In this document: in pieces, positions 15,540 to 22,193 of the stretch | Numbering within the stretch: the stretch's first letter is position 1 | Layout of the letters: the number at the start of each line of letters is the position of its first letter | Assembly (NCBI GenBank): GCA_902469555.1 | Contig: CABRDB010000004.1 | Coordinates: forward strand, 1 to 22,193 | Origin: an uncultured Collinsella sp. | Lineage (GTDB): Bacteria; Actinomycetota; Coriobacteriia; Coriobacteriales; Coriobacteriaceae | Reading direction: 5' to 3' | Length of the DNA: 22,193 bases | The notes under the pieces: generated by a model | What the model was told of the DNA's origin: nothing | Databases searched by the model: none | The model's input: only the letters and a program-made list of their open reading frames with translations | Position numbers and translations under genes: made by a program

Positions 15540-15732
15540 CCGCAGCGGCGTCGATAACCGACGTCGAGGCAACGCCATGGGATGCCGCCCGCTCGACCAG
15601 CGCCGCCAAGCGCCCGTCGGCACCGGCACGCCAAAGCCCCGCGATCGCCAGCACGATGGAAAGCAGCGCCACCGTGACGATGGCGTATTCGACCGTCGCC
15701 TGGGCAGATTCCTCGCGCAGGACGTCATGCAT
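15514..15732 (-). CDS. Small pilin-like protein, 72 aa
   Basis: Begins MHDVLREESAQATVEYAIVT and continues with a hydrophobic helix to about residue 32, then a soluble domain of some 40 residues (AALVERAASHGVASTSVIDA). The Glu of TVEY is at +5 after predicted cleavage A10-Q11. It is shorter than a typical TadE but longer beyond the helix than Flp, so it could be a minor pilin. ATG 15732 lies 1 nt after the upstream stop, with AGGAGGGG upstream. Confidence 0.8.
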   Translation of the reverse strand: MHDVLREESAQATVEYAIVTVALLSIVLAIAGLWRAGADGRLAALVERAASHGVASTSVIDAAAGAKDIALY

Positions 15733-15733
15733 T

Positions 15734-16297
15734 TCACGACCCCTCCTTTGAGTTCGATGCCTGCGGGCTCAGGCGGATCACGCGCAGGCGGCACGAGGCA
15801 TCGCCGGCATCCGCGGCAACCGTCACCATATCGACCCAGCCGCGCCCATCGCGCACAATGGCGCCCCATACGTTGCCCTTAATATCGAGATAGCCGCTCA
15901 GGGCGAGCTGGGCCGTTGGCACCTCGCGGTAGGCGCGTAACATATCCGCCGCTGCCTCGGTCATCGGTCGGTCCTCGGACCATGCAAGCCGGACCGCAAT
16001 CGCGTTGTCCTCAGGTGAATCCGTCGCAGTGCCAGACCGCTTGTCGAGCGTCCGCAGAAAGGCTTGCGCCGTGACAGCGACATCCGAATCGTCCGCATCT
16101 CGCATCTCATCTTTTTGAGACGCCACCGCCGAATCTGAGCCCGAATCGAAGGCGGCCCCAGGACGCTGCTGCCGCGCGGCGTTAAGCCCCCAAAGCACCG
16201 CCGCTATCGCCACGGTCAGGCAAGCAAACACCAGCAGCACCCCGATGGGGCGCTCGCCCTCTACAGGCTGTTGATGCCCTCGCTGATAGCGTTCCAT
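15734..16297 (-). CDS. Unknown one-helix protein in the Tad operon, 187 aa
   Basis: I do not recognise a family. Residues about 17-40 (PIGVLLVFACLTVAIAAVLW) form one membrane helix. It is followed by an acidic, probably disordered linker rich in Asp and Ser (50-75) and then a small folded domain (about 75-175) with AQAFLRTLDK and WGAIVRDGRGWVDMVTVAA. The short N-terminus before the helix predicts an extracytoplasmic C-terminal domain. ATG 16297 overlaps the Flp gene by 37 nt with AAGG upstream. Its place between flp and the small pilin-like gene suggests a pilus accessory role. Confidence 0.75.
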   Translation of the reverse strand: MERYQRGHQQPVEGERPIGVLLVFACLTVAIAAVLWGLNAARQQRPGAAFDSGSDSAVASQKDEMRDADDSDVAVTAQAFLRTLDKRSGTATDSPEDNAIAVRLAWSEDRPMTEAAADMLRAYREVPTAQLALSGYLDIKGNVWGAIVRDGRGWVDMVTVAADAGDASCRLRVIRLSPQASNSKEGS

Positions 16298-16494
16298 AGA
16301 TCTTGGACCTTGCCCTTAAATGCGACAATGGCAATGATGGCGATCACCACGAGCACGCCGACCAAGATGGCGTATTCGGTGGTGCCCTGCGCACTCTCCT
16401 CCTGCAGTAGCTCCCCGGCATGCTGGCGAGCGCGAATTGACTGGCAAACAGCCCAGCTCCAGACCTTGCCAGCAACGTCAGTCATCGTGTTCAT
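16261..16494 (-). CDS. flp: Flp-type major pilin
   Basis: Predicted structural subunit of the Tad pilus. The 77-aa prepilin has a long leader (about 35 residues), then EESAQGTTEYAILVGVLVV and a hydrophobic helix to about residue 59, ending in a short tail (KGKVQDLWNAISEGINSL). With cleavage A35-Q36 the Glu of TEY is at +5; cleavage after G37 would put it at +3. ATG 16494 has GGGAGGA upstream and lies 10 nt after tadC. It follows tadC rather than leading the operon as flp often does. Confidence 0.93.
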   Translation of the reverse strand: MNTMTDVAGKVWSWAVCQSIRARQHAGELLQEESAQGTTEYAILVGVLVVIAIIAIVAFKGKVQDLWNAISEGINSL

Positions 16495-16504
16495 GTATTC
16501 CTCC

Positions 16505-17146
16505 CTACATCATCCCGCCTGCTCCCAACAGCGGGCCCAATATGGACAGAAGCAACGCCGGCAAGATGAGTGTGCCGGTGGGAATCAGCAGCTTGATGGG
16601 CGCACGCTCGATCTCGCGCTCGACCGCGGCGCGATGAGCCGCACGGATCTCGCGACTTTGAGCGGCCAGTGTCTCGGCAAGTGGGGCACCCAGGGCGAGC
16701 GCCTGTCCCACCGTGATGGCAAAGGTCTCGAGCGCTCGCACGTCCAGGTCGCGCGCGGCGGCCAACAACTCGTCCTCACGCGTGCCCACGCCCACCTGCC
16801 ACGCCATGCAGGCCCGCTCAAGTCGAAGAGCCAGCACTGACCGGCGGTTGGCGCAGAAAATCTCAAGCGCCGCATCAAACGAAAGACCGGCCGAAAGACC
16901 CAAGCGCACAACATCGATCATCTCGGACACTTCGCCGAGCGACACTCGCGCCGGGCCGCCCGCTCCAACCGCGCCCTTCATTCGCGCGGTCAGAGCATCG
17001 ACCACCGAGCGACCCGCGGCAGCGACCAGCACCGCCTCGCGCTTGCAGGCCTCTGCGATCTTGCGTGCATCCGCCCGATCCAAACCCGTCGCGACAAATA
17101 CACTCAGAGCGCACAGGCAAGCCGCAACTGCAACCGGGGCGCTCAT
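16505..17146 (-). CDS. tadC: TadC inner-membrane platform protein
   Basis: Type II secretion F-family membrane protein that with TadB forms the platform above the TadA ATPase. The 213-aa product has an N-terminal helix, a cytoplasmic part with EMIDVVRLGLSAGLSFDAAL and AARDLDVRALETFAITVGQA, the family stretch REIRAAHRAAVEREIERAPI, and a C-terminal helix pair (LLIPTGTLILPALLLSILGP). At 213 aa it is short for TadC, whose members are often near 300 aa. The ATG overlaps the tadB stop (ATGA). Confidence 0.93.
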   Translation of the reverse strand: MSAPVAVAACLCALSVFVATGLDRADARKIAEACKREAVLVAAAGRSVVDALTARMKGAVGAGGPARVSLGEVSEMIDVVRLGLSAGLSFDAALEIFCANRRSVLALRLERACMAWQVGVGTREDELLAAARDLDVRALETFAITVGQALALGAPLAETLAAQSREIRAAHRAAVEREIERAPIKLLIPTGTLILPALLLSILGPLLGAGGMM

Positions 17147-18069
17147 AGCTCCACCCGCATAATGCGCCTGATAACCACCAGGGCAACGGCGTTGAGGGCA
17201 AGACCCAGCACCACAGCGCCCGCGCCGGCAGGCGTCGCAAGACCGCGACGAAAATCTGCCGAAAGCAGCGCCAACACCGCGCACATGCCCGTCGGCATCG
17301 CCGCGACCATATGCGCAGACATGCGGGCCTGCGACGTCTTAACATCTAGGCGGCGCTTGAGCTCAATGCGCTCCCCCACCATGCTCGACGCCTCGGACAG
17401 TAAGTCGGCAAGCGGAGCGCCGGTGCGCTGTGACACCTTAAGCGCCAAGGTCACAAGCGAAAGACCGGGGGCGTCGATGCGCACGAGCAAGTCATCGAGC
17501 GCGTCGGTCGCCGAGATGCCGCAATCGATCGCCGCCGCCACCCGCAAAAACTCGGTATGCACCGGTTCTTGCGCATGAGCGCCCACAAAGCGCATGCCCT
17601 GGGCCAGCGAATGTCCCGAGGCAAGCGACATGGAAAGTGCGGTAAACGCCTCGGGCATGGCCTCTTCTGCATCGTGTTGCTCGCGCCGGCTCTCAAAGCC
17701 ATCCCGAGCGGCGCCAACGGCAAACGGAGCAACAAGTCCCAAGGCAAATCCGAGGGGCGATAACGACACCATCGTTAGCAAAACGCAGCAGACACCGCTC
17801 GATAGCAGCAGAAACGCCAAACGCCCCGAAGCATCCTCGATCGCGAGGCCAAGGCGACGCGCCGGAGCCAGCGATGCCCACGAACGGGCGATCTTTTTCA
17901 GCGGATCGTTTTCCACCAGCTCACGCGGCAGCTTCTCTGCCACCGTCTCGAGCGCCTGACGCGCCAGCTCCGCCGGCGGTACCTGCGGCACACGAGGTTC
18001 CGCCCCGCACGCCGTCGCAACAGAAAACCCTGCCAAACCCCCTACGACGAGGGGCACAGCGACCTCCAT
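17143..18069 (-). CDS. tadB: TadB inner-membrane platform protein
   Basis: Platform partner of TadC, contacting the TadA ATPase. The 308-aa product has an N-terminal helix, two adjacent membrane helices at about 85-120, then the T2SSF domain with EEAMPEAFTALSMSLASGHS, a second half with APGLSLVTLALKVSQRTGAP, and two more C-terminal helices. ATG 18069 lies 7 nt downstream of AGGAGGT, overlapping the end of tadA by 28 nt. The length matches the family. Confidence 0.95.
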   Translation of the reverse strand: MEVAVPLVVGGLAGFSVATACGAEPRVPQVPPAELARQALETVAEKLPRELVENDPLKKIARSWASLAPARRLGLAIEDASGRLAFLLLSSGVCCVLLTMVSLSPLGFALGLVAPFAVGAARDGFESRREQHDAEEAMPEAFTALSMSLASGHSLAQGMRFVGAHAQEPVHTEFLRVAAAIDCGISATDALDDLLVRIDAPGLSLVTLALKVSQRTGAPLADLLSEASSMVGERIELKRRLDVKTSQARMSAHMVAAMPTGMCAVLALLSADFRRGLATPAGAGAVVLGLALNAVALVVIRRIMRVEL

Positions 18070-19370
18070 TCGTCCACCTCCTCTTGTGTGAGCGTCCCCG
18101 ACCGCAGGCCTTCTGCGATAAACGGCGGCTCGCGGTCAAGCGCCCAGGTGCGCTCGGCGGCATCGAAAGTCACATAGCGCTCGAGCTCTACGCCGCCCGA
18201 CGCGGCGCGACGCACCCCCGAATACGAGGAGACGAAGCGCCTGCCATCGGCGTGGCGCTCGGACATCACGATGCCGTCGAGCGCCATGGCAATCTGCTCC
18301 TCGATGAGCTCGCTCGGCAGATCGATGCCATAACGTGCAAGCAACGTCAGACGCACCACGGTCTCCTGTTCTGAACCCGCATGAAGTGTGGTGAGCGACC
18401 CGTCGTGGCCCGTATTCATGGCCTGCAACATGTCGCAGCACTCGGCACCGCGCACCTCGCCCACCACGATGCGGTCGGGGCGCATGCGCAGGGCATTGGT
18501 CACCAGGTCGCGGATCGTCACCGCGCCCTCGCCCTCAATTGAAGCCTCGCGCGCCTCTAGGCGCACCACGTGCGGATGATGCGCAAACTTGAGCTCGGCA
18601 GAGTCCTCGATCGTCACGATGCGCTCGCCGGTGGAAATCTCGCATGACAGCGCGTTGAGCAGGGTGGTCTTACCAGATCCCGTGCCTCCCGCAACCGCCA
18701 GGTCCTGTCGCAGCGACACCGCGCACGACAGCAGCTGCGCATACCAAAGCGGCAGTGACCCCAGCCCCACAAGCTCGTCCAGCGAGCAGATGCGGTCCGA
18801 GAACTTTCGGATGGTGAGAATCGGTCCGTCAATCGCCACAGGCGGAATCACCGCGTTGACGCGATAGCCCGTTTTAAGGCGAGCGTTGACGATGGGGCTG
18901 CGCTCGTCGATACGGCGGCCAAGTGGCGAGATGATGCGGTCGATAAGCACACGGATCTGCTCATCATCCTCAAACGCATGCTCGATAGGGTACAAGACGC
19001 CGCCGCGTTCAAAGAAGGCCGAGCGGCAGCCGTTGATCATGATCTCGGTAACGGTGTCGTCCTCGATGAGCGGCTGCAACGGCCCCAGGCCCACCACGTC
19101 ATCCAAAATCTCGTCGATGATGGTCTCGCGTTCGGACGTCGCGAGATCGGTCGGTTCCTCAACATTGAGCGCCGCCTCCACCGCGGGACGCAATTCCGAG
19201 CGGGCAAGCGCCGGGTCGATATAGGCGCTGATACGCGCCACTTCGTCGTAACCCATGCGGTCCATCACAGCGCGCTTGGTGCGTCGTTTCACCGCGCGAC
19301 GACGCCCCGCATCTACAGGCGCTGCAGCCGCTGCAGCGCCGGCAGCCTTAATCCTCGTTTGCAGGCTCAT
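18042..19370 (-). CDS. tadA: TadA/CpaF pilus-assembly ATPase
   Basis: Hexameric secretion ATPase that powers Flp pilus extension. The 442-aa product has a variable basic N-terminus, the N-terminal domain with [12 protein letters not shown] (104-115), and the RecA-like core: Walker A GGTGSGKT (228-235), Asp box [10 protein letters not shown] (251-260), Walker [11 protein letters not shown] (301-310) and His box [14 protein letters not shown] (318-331). All key residues are present. The start overlaps the end of tadZ by 4 nt (ATGA), and GAGGGTGATC is upstream. Confidence 0.97.
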   Translation of the reverse strand: MSLQTRIKAAGAAAAAAPVDAGRRRAVKRRTKRAVMDRMGYDEVARISAYIDPALARSELRPAVEAALNVEEPTDLATSERETIIDEILDDVVGLGPLQPLIEDDTVTEIMINGCRSAFFERGGVLYPIEHAFEDDEQIRVLIDRIISPLGRRIDERSPIVNARLKTGYRVNAVIPPVAIDGPILTIRKFSDRICSLDELVGLGSLPLWYAQLLSCAVSLRQDLAVAGGTGSGKTTLLNALSCEISTGERIVTIEDSAELKFAHHPHVVRLEAREASIEGEGAVTIRDLVTNALRMRPDRIVVGEVRGAECCDMLQAMNTGHDGSLTTLHAGSEQETVVRLTLLARYGIDLPSELIEEQIAMALDGIVMSERHADGRRFVSSYSGVRRAASGGVELERYVTFDAAERTWALDREPPFIAEGLRSGTLTQEEVDEWRSLCPSS

Positions 19371-21016
19371 CGCTGATCACCCTCGCGCGACCAGGGAAGG
19401 CGGATACGCGGGCGTTCGGTGCGCGTTGCACGGTCGGCGACCATATCGCTCCAAGGGCCGACGGCGCACCCCAGTTCCACGAGCATCTCGCGCGTGGCCT
19501 CGCGCACGCTGGTCGCGAAAGCGCTCGTCTGACCCACTGCCTCGTCAGCGCGCCCAAACGCCATGAGCGCGGCGAGATCCTGCCCGCCATCGGCGATACG
19601 AATCTTGGAGCTCAACGCACAGGCAATCTCAAAGCGCATGGCGACGTCCTCGTCTGCCCCGCGCGCACCGAACCGGTTGAACACGGCGCTCATGCGCGTG
19701 CGCGGCACACCTACTCGACTTGCCAGTTCAATGACGCGCGATGCCGATGTCGCGGACGACACCGCCGCATCGCCAACGACCAGGCAACGGTCGCTCGCCG
19801 CCACCGCAGCCGCCACGGCGTCGCCCCAAAAGACCGAGGTATCGATAAAGACCACGTCGGATTCGCGACGCAGGACATCAAGCAATAGCTCCACCGGACG
19901 TGCCATGAGCTCGGCTTGCTCGGGCGCCGCGACGGGACCCCAGAGCGTAACGCCCGGCGCCACGCGCATCGATGTGGCTACGATATCCGGCTCGGTGAGC
20001 GCGCCCGCCGCCGACGGCTCGATAAGTGCCGCCATATCGCGCGGAGCATCGACGCCTAACAAGTCGTAAAGGTTTCCAAACATCAGGTCCAGGTCGAGCA
20101 CGGCGGCACGCAAGCCCAACAGCGACGATATGTGTGCCATGGTGGCAACGATCGTCGACTTGCCGCAACCGCCCGAACCCGAAATGGCGCAGATGACCGG
20201 AGCTCGATGCTGCGGAGCGGCAGCGTCTGCCGGCGGCATCGGAGGCGGCGGGGCGGGCGTCGGCGACAGCGTCCCCGTCTCCCCCGCCGCAACCACACGC
20301 TGCGTCCAAGCCGGCATGGCAGCTTGTTCGGTCTGCAAGGCAGGCTCGTTCTGTGCAATCTGCTCATGCTGCATCAGCGACAACTCGCCGCACCCGGCAA
20401 AGCCCTCAACTTCGTCGAGTTCATCCGCCAGATTCACGCCGTGCACGTATCCCATATCTACAGCCGGGGAGTCGCCAGCATGCTGTGCCGGCCCTCCAGC
20501 GTCATCGTATACAAGGGGGTTCCGGGGGCGCCGACCATGCTCGGCTTCCGCTTTTCCATAATCATCAACACGCGGGCCTCTTGTAGCGCGAGGCGCCCCG
20601 GGTTCCCTATCAACAAAAGCATCGGGCTCAATCGTCATGCGCCGATCGGAATCAACCGCTCCCTCGCCCGCGCGCCCGTTGCCGCATATGCTGTGCGCAG
20701 CGATGACCTCGGTCGCCCCCGCGCGAAACAGTCCCTCGATATCCGACGGATCGAGCGCTTCTATCAACACGACCACGCGACTCACGCGGCCTTCGGCCGT
20801 CAGGCGCGCAACAGTCTTGCGCACATCTTCGGTATCAAACAGAGACGCCGCGATGATGGCAGCCCCGCGGCGCGACGGAAACGCCCGCGCCATGGAAATC
20901 AGCCCGTCCAGGTCACCCACGCGAAGCACCTGTGCACCCGCATCACGGCCCTCGACTTCCCGCTGCAACAGCCCGTAATCGCCGCACGCGCAGCACGCAA
21001 GCCAGATCGCCTTCAT
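19367..21016 (-). CDS. tadZ: TadZ/CpaE pilus localisation ATPase-like protein
   Basis: TadZ/CpaE proteins sit at the pole or assembly site and guide Tad machinery placement. The 549-aa product has an N-terminal receiver-like domain (about 1-110), a long Gly/Asp/Glu-rich linker with a proline-rich stretch (about 251-262), then a MinD/ParA-like ATPase domain: SGSGGCGKST (279-288), then VVFIDTSVFWGDAVAAA. The MinD-type signature Lys before GGxGK is Ser here. It starts at ATG 21016, sharing a base with the cpaB stop; GTG 21019 is an alternative. It is long for the family because of the linker. Confidence 0.9.
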   Translation of the reverse strand: MKAIWLACCACGDYGLLQREVEGRDAGAQVLRVGDLDGLISMARAFPSRRGAAIIAASLFDTEDVRKTVARLTAEGRVSRVVVLIEALDPSDIEGLFRAGATEVIAAHSICGNGRAGEGAVDSDRRMTIEPDAFVDREPGAPRATRGPRVDDYGKAEAEHGRRPRNPLVYDDAGGPAQHAGDSPAVDMGYVHGVNLADELDEVEGFAGCGELSLMQHEQIAQNEPALQTEQAAMPAWTQRVVAAGETGTLSPTPAPPPPMPPADAAAPQHRAPVICAISGSGGCGKSTIVATMAHISSLLGLRAAVLDLDLMFGNLYDLLGVDAPRDMAALIEPSAAGALTEPDIVATSMRVAPGVTLWGPVAAPEQAELMARPVELLLDVLRRESDVVFIDTSVFWGDAVAAAVAASDRCLVVGDAAVSSATSASRVIELASRVGVPRTRMSAVFNRFGARGADEDVAMRFEIACALSSKIRIADGGQDLAALMAFGRADEAVGQTSAFATSVREATREMLVELGCAVGPWSDMVADRATRTERPRIRLPWSREGDQR

Positions 21017-21675
21017 CACTCGTCGCCTCCGCTCTTTTTGCCGCGCGCCGTGGCGGGAATCGTCAAGCTGACCGTTCCCTTGCCCGAGGCTCCCAGCAGT
21101 TCCTTGACGTCTTCGGGGTCAGCCGCCAGCGTCACCCATTCGATCTTGCCCTCGCGCGTGGCACCGGAATCCTCACTGGTATCGATCACGTGCGCGCCGC
21201 ACAGTCGATCGGTTACGCCGTCTTTTTGCACATACACATCCACGTAGCTGCCCACGCCTGTAGCACCGCCGACCGAGTGCTCGGCATCGACCGCCACCGA
21301 AACGGCAACCTTGCCCTTAGGCACCTCGAGCTTGTGGCTCTCGGCCTTGGTGTAGACATTGCAGATCACGGCGTTTTTGGGAATACGCGAAGTCGTCACG
21401 TCGCCGCGCACCTGGCGCAGCTCGGTCGCCGCGTCACGCGGCAACAGGCTCGTCAGCCATTCCTGGGTTATGACATTGGTCTCATCGAGGGTCTCGCCCA
21501 CATCGATATCGCGCGCCGCGACGCATACCTCGACGCGATCGCCACCGTACTTGGCCAAGGTCTCAGCCTGGACCCGTTCGGCTTGCGAGCGGATCGACGA
21601 GCCGTAAACCATGCAGAGCAGAGCAGCGAGCACGCCCGCGACCAGACTGATGGCGATGCGCTTGCTCTTGTTCAC
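21016..21675 (-). CDS. cpaB: CpaB/RcpC Flp pilus-assembly protein
   Basis: Extracytoplasmic pilus-assembly factor. The 219-aa product has an N-terminal membrane helix (IAISLVAGVLAALLCMVYG), then the SAF domain that marks CpaB (VEVCVAARDIDVGETLDETN), and a later domain with GKVAVSVAVDAEHSVGG and GSYVDVYV. I chose GTG 21675 because AGAGGAG lies 5 nt upstream. The ATG five codons before it has no ribosome site. It is the first gene of the operon; the upstream 250 bp carries the candidate promoter region. Confidence 0.92.
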   Translation of the reverse strand: MNKSKRIAISLVAGVLAALLCMVYGSSIRSQAERVQAETLAKYGGDRVEVCVAARDIDVGETLDETNVITQEWLTSLLPRDAATELRQVRGDVTTSRIPKNAVICNVYTKAESHKLEVPKGKVAVSVAVDAEHSVGGATGVGSYVDVYVQKDGVTDRLCGAHVIDTSEDSGATREGKIEWVTLAADPEDVKELLGASGKGTVSLTIPATARGKKSGGDE

Positions 21676-21772
21676 GGCCGCTCCTCTCATGGCAGTGCCG
21701 GGCGAATGCCCGTACCACCATTGTCTGGGCGGTCAGAGTGCAAAGCGGCGCAATCGCGATCTTGGTTTTCGA

Positions 21773-21837
21773 TGTCAAACCAATCGCTGACCAAAAGCTG
21801 ACCAGCCCGTCAAGCTCATGGCAAGGTTTTGGTCAGC
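21773..21837 (-). promoter_or_regulatory. Candidate control region of the Tad operon
   Basis: A consensus -35, TTGACA, is present on the minus strand (21773-21778), but no good -10 follows at 16-18 bp. Next to it, GCTGACCAAAA (21786-21796) is a perfect inverted repeat of TTTTGGTCAGC (21827-21837). An additional direct copy, GCTGACCA, is at 21797-21804. The repeats resemble operator sites. Function is inferred from position only. Confidence 0.4.
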
Positions 21838-21874
21838 ACGTCAGCAAGCTGCATGTTTCGAGGCTTTTCCGCAG

Positions 21875-21911
21875 CAAAAAAAGCCGTCTCCCGAACAGTT
21901 GGGAGACGGCT
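21875..21911 (-). terminator. Terminator of rsgA
   Basis: AGCCGTCTCCC (21882-21892) pairs perfectly with GGGAGACGGCT (21901-21911); a run of seven T follows on the minus strand. It lies 17 nt after the rsgA stop codon. Confidence 0.9.
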
Positions 21912-21928
21912 GTCATAGGAAAAATCAA

Positions 21929-22193
21929 TTACAGATGGACATCGGGATCGAGCATTTGAGCGCTCACGCGCATGGATGACGCCAGGTTTTGGAACGTTTC
22001 CAGACGCAGGCTGTCAATCTGCCCGGCGTCCTCGGCCTCGCGAACGGCGCAACCCGGCTCATGGGTATGTGTGCAATCGCCAAACCGGCACGCGCGCGAT
22101 GTCTCGACAATCTCGGGGAAGGCGCGCGCCAGACCCCGCTCGTGACCCACGAGCGGTAGGCTGCGCAGGCCCGGGGCATCGGCGATCACGCCG
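21929..22193 (-). CDS. rsgA: Ribosome small subunit-dependent GTPase RsgA, 3' part only
   Basis: Circularly permuted GTPase that checks late 30S subunit maturation. Only the C-terminal 88 or so residues are in the window; the gene continues past the right edge. Visible are the G3 motif as DAPGLRSLPL, then FPEI and the zinc site CRFGDCTHTHEPGCAVREA (Cys, Cys, His, Cys), followed by the C-terminal helix. The usual DTPG is DAPG here, a conservative variant. It is closed by the terminator at 21875-21911 and is upstream of, but separate from, the Tad operon. Confidence 0.95.
   Translation of the reverse strand, partial: GVIADAPGLRSLPLVGHERGLARAFPEIVETSRACRFGDCTHTHEPGCAVREAEDAGQIDSLRLETFQNLASSMRVSAQMLDPDVHL

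Noticed and set aside
20132..21247. 371-codon plus-strand frame opposite tadZ and cpaB
   Set aside because: Arg/His-rich shadow across two recognisable minus-strand genes and their overlap.

Overview
The window reads as an ordinary chromosomal stretch from a GC-rich, single-membrane actinobacterium of the Coriobacteriia. Collinsella or a close relative is my inference from protein sequence style, the Tad locus without a secretin, and dispersed repeats that resemble ones I associate with that genus; no marker gene here proves it. Almost everything is on the minus strand. The only gene I support on the plus strand is a 57-residue membrane protein.

Reading the plus-strand coordinates left to right, positions 1-5300 hold tRNA-Arg(ACG), a 125-residue protein of unknown function, serS, the small membrane protein, proC, rlmH, an SPFH/band-7 membrane protein and tRNA-Leu(CAG). 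Next come tatD and rsmA (overlapping), metG and rsmI. A GH5-type glucanase-like gene then lies 6 nt upstream of rsmI. Its key acid/base glutamate is missing. After a 62-bp-period array of imperfect palindromes comes tRNA-Phe(GAA), followed by a translationally coupled toxin-antitoxin pair.

From about 12085 to 21675 lies one compact Tad/Flp pilus operon of twelve genes, transcribed right to left: cpaB/rcpC, tadZ, tadA, tadB, tadC, the Flp pilin, a one-helix protein of unknown function, a small pilin-like protein, a TadE-like protein, a large TadG-like protein, a second TadE-like protein and a DUF192 protein. Neighbouring genes overlap or lie within about 10 nt of each other. There is no secretin (expected in a monoderm) and no prepilin peptidase, so the peptidase must be encoded elsewhere. 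The pilin and the three small pseudopilin-like proteins share one processing box, with Ala rather than Gly at the predicted -1 position. The window ends inside rsgA, which is incomplete at its 5' end and has its own terminator.

The least conventional features are non-coding. (1) A hairpin-rich element of about 115 bp occurs twice, each time next to the 3' end of a tRNA gene and each time ending in a tRNA T-arm-like sequence; at tRNA-Leu it is flanked by 64-bp direct repeats that include the tRNA 3' end. (2) A 62-bp-period array of palindromes lies upstream of the GH5-like gene. (3) A terminator hairpin between the small membrane gene and proC is nested inside a second inverted repeat. All assignments come from reading the sequence by eye; no database search was run.
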